Numbered from the stretch's first letter, positions 43,470-52,854 are shown. The stretch is 64,000 nt of DNA from Silicimonas sp963779765 (GCA_963779765.1 CAVZZP010000001.1:496001-560000); one strand, 5' to 3'. Program-made: numbers and translations. Notes: generated by a model from the sequence alone, not told the origin.

Positions 43470-43532
43470 CGTCCCTCCTGCCCCGTGCTTAAGGGATTCC
43501 GCGGATCAGGGAAACGCTTGCCTCACAAGACA

Positions 43533-43556
43533 CCGGGCCGCGCAAAGGCGGCCCGG
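43533..43556 (-). terminator. Hairpin after the ybjN-like gene
   Basis: CCGGGCCGC (43533-43541) pairs with GCGGCCCGG (43548-43556) around a 6-base loop. On the minus strand it lies 47 bases after the YbjN stop, and TGTCTTGTG follows as a weak T-rich tract. Confidence 0.55.
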
Positions 43557-43602
43557 ATCAATGCCTCTGCGCGACCGACGGGCCGCGTCGGGCGAAACGA
43601 GA

Positions 43603-44100
43603 TCAGGCGCGCCCGTAGGTCTCGCCAATAGCGATCTTCATAGCGTTCGCGGGCGTCTCCTCGCCCCAGACCACGAGCTGGAAGGCGGGATAGAACCTTT
43701 CGGCGGACAGGACCGCCGCGCGGATCATGGTATCGATCTGCTCGGGCGCGGCGTACTGGCCGCCCGCAAGAACAAGGCCATAGCGCCAGACCATCAGCTT
43801 CTGCTCTTGCCAGTAAGCGAATGCGCCAGCCCAGCACAGGTCATTGGCCGCGTTGAGCGTCTCATAAAGCTCCGGCAACCGCCCCTTCGGAGGATCCATC
43901 TCGAAGGTGCAGATCAGACGCAGGGTTTCGTCCTGCGGTGACCAGGCCAGCGTGATCGAATACGTCCGCCACTGGCCCTCGACCGCCATGGCGATCTGGT
44001 CGTCTCCCACGCGGTCGAAGTCCCAGTCGTGGTGCTCGGCCAGGGTTTCGACGATATCAATGGGATGAAGGTCTTCCGAGAAATGCTCGCTCAGCGACAT
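43603..44100 (-). CDS. YbjN-domain protein
   Basis: A 165-residue protein from ATG 44100 (MSLSEHFSEDLHPIDIVETL). The YbjN-like domain (about 12-150) resembles type III secretion chaperones in fold: WSPQDETLRLICTFEMDPPKGRL, ELYETLNAANDLCWAGAFAY, LMVWRYGLVL. The family is common in Rhodobacteraceae near proC; the function is unknown. Confidence 0.87.
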   Translation of the reverse strand: MSLSEHFSEDLHPIDIVETLAEHHDWDFDRVGDDQIAMAVEGQWRTYSITLAWSPQDETLRLICTFEMDPPKGRLPELYETLNAANDLCWAGAFAYWQEQKLMVWRYGLVLAGGQYAAPEQIDTMIRAAVLSAERFYPAFQLVVWGEETPANAMKIAIGETYGRA

Positions 44101-44270
44101 GCGCCCTGCCTCATCGGTTGCGCCGGGTGCTCTTGTGGCCCCATGCTTTGATGACTGCTCTAGGTCCGGTGGTGAATAGTCTCGGGCCTTACGAGATATG
44201 GTGTGCCTAAAGCGGGATCCTGTAAACCCCAAAATTCGGCAGCGCGGCATTTTCCGGGGGATAACGTAAT

Positions 44271-44300
44271 GCCCGCCGCAGCCGAAGGTTATCGGCGGGC
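44271..44300 (-). terminator. Hairpin after ubiK
   Basis: GCCCGCCG (44271-44278) pairs with CGGCGGGC (44293-44300) around a 14-base loop, 48 bases after the ubiK stop. No clear T-run. The rest of the gap 44101-44348 holds nothing I can name. Confidence 0.5.
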
Positions 44301-44348
44301 AGGTAAAGCAAACTGACGTGGAGGGCCCGAAAACCGGCCCAGGCAGCC

Positions 44349-44600
44349 TCAGGCGTCGGTCTTGCGCGCCTCGAGCGCGTCGAGCCGCGACTTCAGAGCT
44401 TCGTTTTCTTCCCTGGCTTTCTGGGCCATGGCACGCACGGCATCGAACTCCTCGCGCGTCACGAAATCCCGGTCGGCAAGCCAGCGGTCGATCATGCCCT
44501 TGAAGGCGGTCTCGGCCTCGCCCCGCGCTCCCTGAGCCACACCCATGGCGTTCGTCATGAGTTGCGACAGGTCGTCGAGGATCTTGTTGCGGGTCTGCAT
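44349..44600 (-). CDS. ubiK: UbiK/BMFP (YqiC) accessory factor
   Basis: An 83-residue protein starting MQTRNKILDDLSQLMTNAMG. The N-terminal amphipathic helix and the C-terminal coiled coil (REENEALKSRLDALEARK) are typical of the family, which assists UbiJ-bound ubiquinone synthesis and binds membranes. It is divergent from lgt across 97 bases. Confidence 0.87.
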   Translation of the reverse strand: MQTRNKILDDLSQLMTNAMGVAQGARGEAETAFKGMIDRWLADRDFVTREEFDAVRAMAQKAREENEALKSRLDALEARKTDA

Positions 44601-44697
44601 CGTGCCATCTCCGGGTCGTGTTCCCCTCCTATATGGCCCACGCGCCACGCTCTGCAAGGTTGACGCCACCCTCGCGCGCTGGCACCTCTCGCGCGTC

Positions 44698-45594
44698 ATG
44701 CGCTTTGCGATCCCCTTCCCCGACATCTCTCCCGTGCTGGTCGAAATCCCGCTCGGCTTCGCCACAGTGCCGATCCGTTGGTACGCGCTTGCCTATATCG
44801 CGGGGGTGATCGCCGGCTACTACATCTTCCGCGCCCTGCGGGAACGCGCGCATCTCTGGGCCGGCGAAACGCCGCCCCTCACCCGCCCGCAGATGGAGGA
44901 TTTCCTGACCTGGATCGTCCTCGGCATCATCCTTGGCGGCCGAATGGGCTATGTCCTGTTCTATGGCGAGGGCCAGTTCCTCGAAGATCCCATGGCGATC
45001 CTTCGGGTCTGGGAGGGTGGCATGTCCTTCCACGGCGGCTTCCTGGGTGTTGTGATCGCGGGCCTGATCTTCTCCTGGAAGAACGGCATCGACATCCTCA
45101 AGTTCGGCGATGGCCTCGCAGTGGCGGTACCTCCGGGCCTGTTCTTCGGCCGCATCGCCAACTTCATCAACGCCGAGCTCTGGGGTCGTCCCACGGACGT
45201 GCCCTGGGGCGTGATCTTCCCGGGCAACGCCGCGCAGACCTGCCCCGGCATCGAGGGGCTTTGCGCCCGCCATCCCTCGCAACTTTACGAGGCCGGGCTC
45301 GAGGGCATCCTCCTCGGAGGTCTTCTTCTGTGGTTGTCGTTCCGCGGCGGGTGGCTCAAGCGTCCTGGCGCACTGATCGGCGTGTTCCTCGCGGGCTACG
45401 GCGTGTCGCGCTTCCTCGTCGAGTTCGTACGACAGGCAGATCCGCAGTTCATGTCACCCGACAATCCCCTGGGTTATGCCGTGCAGTTAGGAAGCTGGGG
45501 CCTGACCCAGGGCCAAAGGCTGTCGCTGCCGATGATCCTCGTCGGCCTTGCACTTCTGGTTCTTGCGTGGCGGCGCGCCCGCCAAAGGGCGTGA
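44698..45594 (+). CDS. lgt: Prolipoprotein diacylglyceryl transferase
   Basis: Attaches diacylglycerol to lipobox cysteines in the inner membrane. The protein has 298 residues and about 7 helices from ATG 44698 (MRFAIPFPDISPVLVEIPLG). Motifs are GGRMGYVLFY, GGMSFHGGFLGVV, the signature GLFFGRIANFINAELWGR and RHPSQLYEA. The stop overlaps the GTG start of the next gene. Confidence 0.97.
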   Translation: MRFAIPFPDISPVLVEIPLGFATVPIRWYALAYIAGVIAGYYIFRALRERAHLWAGETPPLTRPQMEDFLTWIVLGIILGGRMGYVLFYGEGQFLEDPMAILRVWEGGMSFHGGFLGVVIAGLIFSWKNGIDILKFGDGLAVAVPPGLFFGRIANFINAELWGRPTDVPWGVIFPGNAAQTCPGIEGLCARHPSQLYEAGLEGILLGGLLLWLSFRGGWLKRPGALIGVFLAGYGVSRFLVEFVRQADPQFMSPDNPLGYAVQLGSWGLTQGQRLSLPMILVGLALLVLAWRRARQRA

Positions 45595-46659
45595 GCCTGA
45601 AGGACATCCTGATCGCGCGAATCCGCGCCGCGGGCCCGATAACCATCGCCGAGTACATGGCCGAATGCCTGACGCATCCCCGGCACGGCTATTACGTCAC
45701 GCGGGACCCTCTTGGGACGGCGGGCGACTTCACCACGGCGCCGGAGATCACCCAGATGTTCGGCGAGCTTCTGGGCCTTTGTCTGGCGCAGGCCTGGATC
45801 GACCGCGGATCGCCTTCGTCGATCCGGCTGGTCGAGCTTGGACCGGGACGCGGCACGCTGATGGCCGATCTTCTGCGTGCGACGCGCGGCGTGCTCGGTT
45901 TCCATGCGGCCGTTGACACTGCACATGGTGGAGGCGTCGCCCGTCCTGCGCGAGGAAGCAGCGCGAGACGGTCGGTCGTCCGATCCTTCACCACGATAGC
46001 CTCGACGGCGTGCCGGACGACGTGCCGATGTACCTTGTCGCAAACGAGTTCTTCGACGCCCTTCCGATCCGGCAGTACCTCCGCGATGGCTCCGCCTGGC
46101 GCGAGCGGGTCGTGGGCCTGTCGGACGACACTCTCGTCTTCGGGCTGACTGGCCCGTCGCGTCCCGCGCCATTGGAACCGCGCCTTGCGGACACACGCGA
46201 AGGCGACTTAGTCGAAACCTCCGCGCTGGCTCTCGCCATCGTGCGCGACATCGCCCGCCGTGCGGTGGCGCGCGACGGCGTGGCGCTGATCGTTGACTAT
46301 GGGGACTGGCGCTCGCTCGGAGACACGTTCCAGGCGGTGCGCGATCACGAGCCCGTTTCCCCACTCGACGCTCCCGGCGCGGCCGACCTGACGGCCCATG
46401 TCGATTTCGAAGCGTTGTCCTTGGCTGCGACCTCAGAAGGCTCCGCCGTCACGCCGATGACGCCGCAGGGCGTCTTTCTGGAACGGCTCGGGATCACGGC
46501 GCGCGCTCAGGTTCTCGCGACCGGAATGAGCGGAGACGCCATCGACAGGCACATCGCCGCGCATCGCCGCTTGACGCATCCCGAGGAAATGGGAACGCTC
46601 TTCAAGGCAATGGCAATTTATCGACCGAAGACTCCCGTCCCCCCGGATTCGATCCATGA
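45591..46659 (+). pseudogene. midA: MidA/NDUFAF7-type SAM-dependent methyltransferase broken by three single-base events
   Basis: COG1565 family; relatives methylate a complex I subunit. From GTG 45591 (VSLKDILIARIRAAGPITIA) the protein is family-like through AGDFTTAPEITQMFGELLG and ELGPGRGTLMADLLR. The frame then changes: LTLHMVEASPVLRE is in the second frame and QRETVGRPILHHDSLDG onward in the third. Both changes are explained by one extra base, at about 45912 and about 45956. The third frame carries VPMYLVANEFFDALPIRQY to AIYRPKTPVPP. A missing C in the six-C run at 46639-46644 would give the usual PPGFDP ending at TGA 46657-46659, overlapping pgeF by ATGA. Three lesions with conserved protein between them suggest sequence error. 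Confidence 0.85.
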
Positions 46660-47408
46660 TCGAAGTCCTTACCTCCGAAGCGCTCGCGTCTGTCCGGCAC
46701 GGATTCTTCACCCGCAAGGGCGGGGCGTCGTCCGGCATATTTTCCAGTCTCAACTGCGGTTTCGGGTCGACAGACCAGACCGAGATGGTGGCGATCAACC
46801 GCAAACGCGTCGCGCAGGCACTCGAGGTCGATCCAGACCGTCTGGCTACCGTCCACCAGACGCATTCCGCGCGGGCCCTGACGCTCGAAGCGCCGACCGA
46901 ACGCCCGGTCGAAGCCGACGCGATGGCCTCCGCCACGCCCGGCCTTGCGCTTGCCGTCCTGACCGCCGACTGCCAGCCCGTCTTGTTCGCGGACACGCAG
47001 AACGGCGTTATCGGTGCGGCCCACGCCGGATGGAAAGGTGCACTCGACGGCGTTCTCGAGGCGACGGTGGATGCCATGGAGAGCCTGGGCGCGGTTCGTG
47101 AGACGATCACCGCCGTTATCGGTCCCTCGATCAGCCAGCGCGCTTACGAGGTCGGACCGGAATTCCTGGAACGTTTCGCGGACGAAGACGGCGCCAACGC
47201 ACGCTTTTTCGCGAATGGCGAAGGCGACCGCTATCTCTTCGACCTCACAGGGTTCGGTCTGGACAGGCTACGAGGAGCTGGGGTCGGGGAAGCGCACTGG
47301 ATCGGCCACTGCACGTTCTCCGAGCCGGACCGATTCTACTCGTACCGACGCAGCGTGCATCGTCGCGAGGCCGACTATGGACGGCTCATCTCAGCTATTC
47401 GTTTGTGA
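46656..47408 (+). CDS. pgeF: Multicopper/laccase-domain purine nucleoside phosphorylase (YfiH/PgeF family)
   Basis: A 250-residue protein. The metal site is formed by HQTHS, TADCQPVLF and AAHAGWKGAL, the three signature motifs of the family. Members have purine nucleoside phosphorylase and adenosine deaminase activity, and PgeF edits the cell wall in E. coli. GPSISQRAYEVG is also typical. It follows midA, a pairing common in alphaproteobacteria along with lgt. Confidence 0.95.
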   Translation: MIEVLTSEALASVRHGFFTRKGGASSGIFSSLNCGFGSTDQTEMVAINRKRVAQALEVDPDRLATVHQTHSARALTLEAPTERPVEADAMASATPGLALAVLTADCQPVLFADTQNGVIGAAHAGWKGALDGVLEATVDAMESLGAVRETITAVIGPSISQRAYEVGPEFLERFADEDGANARFFANGEGDRYLFDLTGFGLDRLRGAGVGEAHWIGHCTFSEPDRFYSYRRSVHRREADYGRLISAIRL

Positions 47409-47525
47409 AGATCTGCGCGAAAGCGCGACCGAAATTCCTTCAATCGGTCATGACCTCGCCCAATTGCGCTGTCAGCTAGGGTCTTGTCCGCAACAGGACG
47501 GACCAAGCGACAAGGACAGGCAGAC

Positions 47526-47654
47526 ATGACGTCGAAGCCGCGCTGGATGCGCAGTGTGATCGAAGCGGCCAAGGCCCAGAAGGGTCCCGTACTTCCGACA
47601 CGCAGGGCGTCCGCCCGACCGACCGTGAGGTATGCCGCCACGTCGAAAGCCTGA
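47526..47654 (+). CDS. Small basic protein, 42 residues
   Basis: MTSKPRWMRSVIEAAKAQKG then a basic, Ala/Arg-rich tail. The start K-PRWM-x-S-V-x-x-A-A resembles a small conserved protein that I recall in Rhodobacteraceae. AAGGACAGG lies upstream of the ATG. Followed 46 bases later by the Hint-domain gene on the same strand. Function unknown. Confidence 0.6.
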   Translation: MTSKPRWMRSVIEAAKAQKGPVLPTRRASARPTVRYAATSKA

Positions 47655-47700
47655 GGTCTCGCCGGCGCGTTTCGCCGGCCCGTAACGAGTAGAGGTTCTG

Positions 47701-48485
47701 ATGAGTAGTAGGTCATTCGCCCAGTCACGCCATGCATCGTCCACGCCCTGGACGGCCCGCCGCGACACACGACCCGTTCCCGCAGCCCCGGCCCTGCCGA
47801 AGTCGCGCGTCACCCGCCGGTTCGAGATCGCATGGCTCGAAGACGGCGAGGTTCATACCAACATGACCGTCGCCCCTGCATTGCCCGCCTTCGAACAGGC
47901 CTTCGGCGCCTTCTCGCATGGCGTCCTGTTCCAGACGACCGACGGGCCCGTGGCCATCGAGGATTTGAACCCGGGATGCATCTTGAATGCGCGAACGGCA
48001 AAATCAGCCGGCTTCTGTGGAAAGGTGCCATCACAATCGTGCCGGGTGCGCCGACGCTCTCCGACCGGCCGGATCGGATGTACCGCGTGATGCCCGACGC
48101 CTTCGGCCTTGCGCGTCCCATCCAGGACCAAACCTTCGGTCCCCACGCCCGCAGGCTCGACCGCGACGCCAAGATCCGGGGCGCCATCGGGTCGGAAGCC
48201 GCCCTTGTCCCTCTGTCAGCAATGGCGGACGGAACGGCTGTCATCGAAGTCACGCCGCTATCGCCGACGCGCGTCTACCATCTTGCCTGCGAAGGGCATG
48301 AGACGCTTCTGGCCGCAGGTCTCGAGGTGGAGAGCTTTCATCCGGGTCCGGAACTGCCCCTGTCCTTGTCCGAGGAGATGCTTGCACTCTACATGGCGTT
48401 CTTCCCGCACCTATCGACGATCCGGGATTTCGGCCGGCTGGCTGCCCCTCGCCTGACCGCGGACGACTATCTGTCGATCATCTGA
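47701..48485 (+). pseudogene. Hint-domain protein with frameshift near 47967
   Basis: Hint (Hedgehog/intein-type) domains can self-process. From ATG 47701 the protein reads through TRRFEIAWLEDGEVHTNM and TTDGPVAIEDL, then leaves frame. The conserved continuation EPGMHLECANGKISRLLWKG, through MYRVMPDAFGLARP and TRVYHLACEGHETLLAAGLEVESFHPG, lies in another frame to 48485. One missing base in GATTTGAAC at about 47966-47968 would restore E-D-L-E-P-G. The opening Cys/Ser of a processing site is not obvious. The gene ends one base before the convergent Lrp regulator. Confidence 0.8.
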
Positions 48486-48986
48486 TCAGGCCGAGCGTAC
48501 GAGCCGTTCCTCGAGCACGTCGAAGGGCACGCCGGGGTCGTCCTTTGCGCAGCGGATGACCAGAGATGTCTTGACCCCGACGACGTTCGGCGCCGACGTG
48601 AGTTCTTCGGTCAGAAACCGCTGGAAAGTCGACAGGTCAGGCGCCACGCACTTCAGGATGAAGTCCACCTCGCCATTCAGCATGTGACACTCGCGCACCA
48701 AGGGCCAATTACGACAGCGCTTCTCGAACGCGGACAGGTCGCTTTCGGCCTGGCTTTGTAACCCAACCATCGCAAAGACCTGCACTTCGAAGCCAAGAGC
48801 ACGGGCGTCGACCGAGGCGTGATAGCCCTTTATGTAACCCTGCTCCTCCAGGGTTCGGACACGGCGAAGACAGGGCGGCGCAGAGATGCCGACGCGGCTG
48901 GCGAGCTCGACGTTCGTCATTCGGCCGTCGGCCTGAAGCTCGGCGAGAATCTTCCGGTCGATCGCATCGAGTTTCTGGTGCGCCAT
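48486..48986 (-). CDS. Lrp/AsnC-family transcriptional regulator beside trxB
   Basis: A 166-residue protein from ATG 48986 (MAHQKLDAIDRKILAELQAD). The HTH is NVELASRVGISAPPCLRRVRTLEEQGYIKGY (about 24-54, split). The ligand domain has the strand AMVGLQSQAE and FILKCVAPDLSTFQRFL. It is a standard-length Lrp, closer to the family norm than the regulator at 11796-12299. Divergent from trxB across 189 bases. Confidence 0.95.
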   Translation of the reverse strand: MAHQKLDAIDRKILAELQADGRMTNVELASRVGISAPPCLRRVRTLEEQGYIKGYHASVDARALGFEVQVFAMVGLQSQAESDLSAFEKRCRNWPLVRECHMLNGEVDFILKCVAPDLSTFQRFLTEELTSAPNVVGVKTSLVIRCAKDDPGVPFDVLEERLVRSA

Positions 48987-49175
48987 GATGAACCGCTTCT
49001 CCACCTGAGATTTTTTTCGAAAACTACAGGCGGACGGCATCCTGCGCAATATAATTTCCCGTTTGCGCAACATTGCTAAAACCTACGCAGCGGTTTCAGC
49101 GAAACGCACCTGCAATCTTCAAATCGTTCGCGGACGAGGATATCTCTCTCCCGCGAGACGCCATAGGGGGACGAC

Positions 49176-50180
49176 ATGGCCAAGACGAAACACGCCAAGG
49201 TGCTGATCATCGGGTCCGGGCCGGCAGGTTATACTGCCGCGGTCTACGCCAGCCGCGCGATGCTCGACCCCGTTCTGATCCAGGGCATCCAGCCCGGAGG
49301 CCAGCTGACAATCACGACCGAGGTCGAGAACTGGCCGGGCGAGACCGAGATCCAGGGACCGGACCTCATGGTAAAAATGGAGGCGCACGCCCGCTCGGTC
49401 GGGACCGAGATCGTGCCCGACATCATCATGTCGCTCGACCTCTCCCGCCGCCCGTTCACGGCGATAGGCGACTCCGGCACCACCTACACCGCCGACGCGC
49501 TGATCCTCGCCACGGGCGCCCAGGCCAAATGGCTGGGTCTTCCATCCGAGGAGCACTTCAAGGGCTTCGGCGTTTCGGCCTGCGCGACCTGCGACGGCTT
49601 CTTCTATCGCGGACAGGACGTCGTGGTGATCGGGGGCGGCAACACCGCCGTGGAAGAGGCGCTGTTCCTCACCAACTTCGCGTCGAAGGTCACGCTGGTT
49701 CACCGCCGCGACGAACTGCGGGCCGAAAAGATCCTCCAGAACCGGCTGTTCAAGAACCCGAAGATCGAGGTGCTGTGGAACCACTCGATCGAAGAGGTCG
49801 TCGGCACAGACCAGCCGCGTGGCGTAGAGGCGGTGCGCGTGAAGAACGTCCACACAGGTGCGATGACGGAAATCCCCTGCAAGGGATTCTTTGTCGCCAT
49901 TGGTCATGCACCGGCGTCCGAACTGGTAAAGGATCAGTTGGAGCTGCACCACGGCGGATACGTCGTGACTGCACCGGACTCGACGGCGACGTCCATCCCC
50001 GGCGTCTTCGCGGCGGGCGACATCACCGATCACGTCTATCGCCAGGCCGTTACTTCGGCCGGAATGGGCTGCATGGCGGCGCTCGAGGCCGAACGGTTTC
50101 TAGCGGAAGTCGGTGAGGTTCAGGGCAAGGACGAGACCGAGCCCCTGGGCTATGGTGCCCCGGTCGACGCAGCCGAATAG
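49176..50180 (+). CDS. trxB: Thioredoxin-disulfide reductase
   Basis: FAD-dependent reduction of thioredoxin with NADPH. The protein has 334 residues. The FAD motif is IIGSGPAGYTAAVYASRAML (11-30), the redox pair is CATCDG (about 141-146), the NADPH site is VVIGGGNTAVEEALFL and the closing FAD motif is GVFAAGDITDHVYRQAVTSAG (split). Start ATG 49176 follows AGGGGGACG. Confidence 0.97.
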   Translation: MAKTKHAKVLIIGSGPAGYTAAVYASRAMLDPVLIQGIQPGGQLTITTEVENWPGETEIQGPDLMVKMEAHARSVGTEIVPDIIMSLDLSRRPFTAIGDSGTTYTADALILATGAQAKWLGLPSEEHFKGFGVSACATCDGFFYRGQDVVVIGGGNTAVEEALFLTNFASKVTLVHRRDELRAEKILQNRLFKNPKIEVLWNHSIEEVVGTDQPRGVEAVRVKNVHTGAMTEIPCKGFFVAIGHAPASELVKDQLELHHGGYVVTAPDSTATSIPGVFAAGDITDHVYRQAVTSAGMGCMAALEAERFLAEVGEVQGKDETEPLGYGAPVDAAE

Positions 50181-50184
50181 GAAA

Positions 50185-50212
50185 CCGCCCTGCCGATCTT
50201 CCGGCAGGGCGG
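50185..50212. terminator. Intrinsic terminator between trxB and the fasciclin gene
   Basis: CCGCCCTGCCG (50185-50195) pairs with CGGCAGGGCGG (50202-50212) around a 6-base loop, 5 bases after the trxB stop, followed by CTCCTCGCTTTGTC. It serves trxB and may also end the convergent fasciclin transcript. Confidence 0.8.
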
Positions 50213-50247
50213 CTCCTCGCTTTGTCACTCGTTACTCAGGGGGAAAC

Positions 50248-50805
50248 TCAGGAAGCCGGCAGCAGCACCTTGTCGATGACGTGGATCACGCCGTTCGACT
50301 GGTCCACATCGGCGATCGTCACGGTCGCGACATTGCCCATCTCGTCTTCGAGCATGATCTTGTCGCCTTCGTAGGTCGCCTGCAGCGTGCAGCCGCCGAC
50401 GGTCGGAACGGGGTGCTTGCCGGAGTCATCATCGATCATGCCCATGATCGCGTCGGACATCGCATCCGCGGCGACGACGTGGCAGGTCAGGATCTTGGTC
50501 AGCTGATCCTTGTTTTCGGGCTTCAGCAGGTCTTCGACGGTACCAGCCGGCAGCGCGGCAAAGGCATCATTCGTCGGCGCGAAAACGGTGAAGGGGCCTT
50601 CGCCCGACAGCGTCTCGACAAGGCCGGCGGCCTGGACGGCGGCGACGAGCGTGGTGTGGTCGGCCGAGTTGACGGCGTTCTCGACGATATTCTTGTCGGC
50701 GAACATTTCGGCGCCGCCCACCATCGGGTTGGCCATCGAGTGGCTTTCGGCGGAAACGGACGTCGCGGCCATCAGGGCGGCGAGGGTCAGGGCAACGGTT
50801 TTCAT
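50248..50805 (-). CDS. Secreted fasciclin (FAS1)-domain protein
   Basis: A 185-residue protein from ATG 50805 (MKTVALTLAALMAATSVSAE), a signal peptide cut near SVSA/ES. A start 12 bases upstream (MENK) is possible. One FAS1 domain (about 40-185) has both conserved boxes: FTVFAPTNDAFAALP and VIHVIDKVLLP, with the central YxxH-type element seen only as LTCHVV. FAS1 proteins mediate adhesion at the cell surface. The promoter lies in the divergent gap with sat-cysC. Confidence 0.93.
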   Translation of the reverse strand: MKTVALTLAALMAATSVSAESHSMANPMVGGAEMFADKNIVENAVNSADHTTLVAAVQAAGLVETLSGEGPFTVFAPTNDAFAALPAGTVEDLLKPENKDQLTKILTCHVVAADAMSDAIMGMIDDDSGKHPVPTVGGCTLQATYEGDKIMLEDEMGNVATVTIADVDQSNGVIHVIDKVLLPAS

Positions 50806-50817
50806 CTTGTTCTCCAT

Positions 50818-51126
50818 CTCGGGGGCGATGGGTTCGTCCCCTCTGCCATCATCCACGGGCGCTGAAGCACGGGTGTTTCGGGGCGCACGGGCTCGTGATG
50901 AATATTTCTCTGCGTCGGCAGATAACCGGCAGCGTCGAGGCCTTGGCCGCCACTTTGCGGCGGCTTCGGGGACAGTCTTCCAGTAGCACAGGCGATTGTG
51001 GACAGGCCTCGGCGGAAACTAGTGCAGGCGTGGTACAGGCAATCCTATTCGGGTCCGACACGCTTGCGTTCCTTGCTTTGCGTCGTGTACCTGCCCGCGA
51101 TCTCCACGATTTGACCGAGTGACCGA
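50818..51126. other. Divergent gap of about 310 bases without a supported gene
   Basis: Holds the leaders of the fasciclin gene (left) and sat-cysC (right). A 75-codon open frame (50895-51122, +) lacks a ribosome site and a recognisable product. I see no clear riboswitch fold or operator. Confidence 0.5.
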
Positions 51127-52833
51127 ATGCAAATTGCGAACCATGCCCCGATCCCCGAGCTCTACGTCTCTTACGAAAGCGCGCAGAAGCTCAAGAAGGA
51201 AGCCGCCGACCTGAAGAGCTGGGACCTGACGCCCCGCCAGATCTGCGACCTCGAACTTCTGATGAGCGGGGGCTTCCACCCGTTGAAGGGTTTCTTGACC
51301 GAAGCTGATTACAAAGGCGTGGTCGAGAACATGCGCATGGAGGACGGCACGCTCTGGCCGATCCCGATCACGCTCGACGTCGCAGAAGCCTTCGCCGAAG
51401 GCCTGCAACTTGGCCAGGACATCGCCCTGCGCGACCAGGAAGGCGTCATCCTCGCGACCATGACCGTCACCGACCGCTTCACGCCTGACAAGGCGCGCGA
51501 GGCCGAGAAGGTCTTCGGCGCCGACGACAGCGCCCACCCTGCGGTGAACTACCTGCACAACCACGCGGGCAAGGTCTATCTCGGCGGGCCCATCACCGGC
51601 ATCCAGCCGCCGATCCACTATGACTTCAAAGCTCGCCGCGACACGCCGAACGAACTGCGCGCCTATTTCCGCAAGCTGGGGTGGCGCCGCATCGTCGCCT
51701 TCCAGACCCGGAACCCGCTGCACCGCGCGCACCAGGAACTGACCTTCCGTGCGGCAAAGGACGCCGCCGCGAACCTGCTGATCCATCCCGTCGTAGGCCT
51801 GACCAAACCGGGCGACGTCGATCACTTCACCCGCGTCCGCTGCTATGAGGCGGTTCTCGACAAGTACCCGACCGCTACCACCACCATGTCGCTTCTCAAC
51901 CTCGCCATGCGCATGGCGGGCCCGCGCGAGGCAGTGTGGCATGGCCTGATCCGGCGCAACCACGGCTGCACGCACATGATCGTCGGCCGCGACCACGCAG
52001 GGCCTGGGAAGAACTCGAAGGGCGAGGACTTCTACGGCCCCTACGAGGCGCAGGAGCTGTTCGCCAAGCACCAGGACGAGATCGGCATCGAGATGGTCGA
52101 TTTCAAACAGATGGTCTTCGTCCAGGAGCGCGCCCAGTACGAGCCCCGCGACGAGGTCGAAGAGGGTGCGACCATCCTCGATATCTCGGGCACCGAGCTT
52201 CGCCGCCGCCTGCGCGAGGGTCTCGAGATCCCCGAATGGTTCTCGTTCCCCGAAGTCGTCAAGGAACTGCGCCGCCGCTATCCGCCGCGGTCGCAGCAGG
52301 GCTTCACGGTGTTTTTCACCGGCTTCTCCGGCTCCGGCAAGTCCACCATCGCCAACGCGCTCATGGTCAAGCTGATGGAGATGGGCGGGCGTCCCGTGAC
52401 GCTGCTCGACGGCGACATCGTGCGAAAGAACCTGTCGAGCGAGCTGGGCTTCTCCAAGGAGCATCGCGACCTCAACATTCGCCGCATCGGCTATGTCGCG
52501 TCCGAGATCACCAAGAACGGCGGCATCGCAATTTGCGCGCCGATCGCGCCCTACGCGACCACCCGTCGCGCGGTGCGCGAGGACGTCGAGGCCTTCGGCG
52601 CTTTCGTCGAAGTCCACGTCGCGACCTCGCTGGAAGAGTGCGAGCGCCGCGACCGCAAGGGCCTCTACAAGCTGGCGCGCGAAGGGAAGATCAAGGAGTT
52701 CACCGGCATCTCTGACCCCTACGACGTGCCTGCAAGCCCCGAAATCAGCCTCGACACCGAAAACACGGAAGTCGATCACTGCGCGCACCAGGTTCTGCTG
52801 AAACTCGAACAGATGGGCCTGGTCGCAGGCTGA
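51127..52833 (+). CDS. Bifunctional sulfate adenylyltransferase / adenylylsulfate kinase
   Basis: Activates sulfate to APS, then to PAPS, for assimilation and sulfation. The protein has 568 residues. The N-terminal ATP sulfurylase part (about 1-385) has QTRNPLHRAHQEL, GLTKPGDVDHFTRVRCYE and GRDHAGPG. The C-terminal APS kinase (about 390-568) has the P-loop GFSGSGKST, DGDIVRKNLS and the lid RDRKGLYKLA. Fused Sat-CysC is common in alphaproteobacteria. PAPS is the donor for sulfotransferases such as the one at 59047-59913. Confidence 0.97.
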   Translation: MQIANHAPIPELYVSYESAQKLKKEAADLKSWDLTPRQICDLELLMSGGFHPLKGFLTEADYKGVVENMRMEDGTLWPIPITLDVAEAFAEGLQLGQDIALRDQEGVILATMTVTDRFTPDKAREAEKVFGADDSAHPAVNYLHNHAGKVYLGGPITGIQPPIHYDFKARRDTPNELRAYFRKLGWRRIVAFQTRNPLHRAHQELTFRAAKDAAANLLIHPVVGLTKPGDVDHFTRVRCYEAVLDKYPTATTTMSLLNLAMRMAGPREAVWHGLIRRNHGCTHMIVGRDHAGPGKNSKGEDFYGPYEAQELFAKHQDEIGIEMVDFKQMVFVQERAQYEPRDEVEEGATILDISGTELRRRLREGLEIPEWFSFPEVVKELRRRYPPRSQQGFTVFFTGFSGSGKSTIANALMVKLMEMGGRPVTLLDGDIVRKNLSSELGFSKEHRDLNIRRIGYVASEITKNGGIAICAPIAPYATTRRAVREDVEAFGAFVEVHVATSLEECERRDRKGLYKLAREGKIKEFTGISDPYDVPASPEISLDTENTEVDHCAHQVLLKLEQMGLVAG

Positions 52834-52854
52834 ACACTGAGCGGCTGAAGATAA

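Noticed and set aside
50895..51122. 75-codon open frame before sat-cysC
   Set aside because: No ribosome site, no recognisable product and atypical codon use for a gene here.
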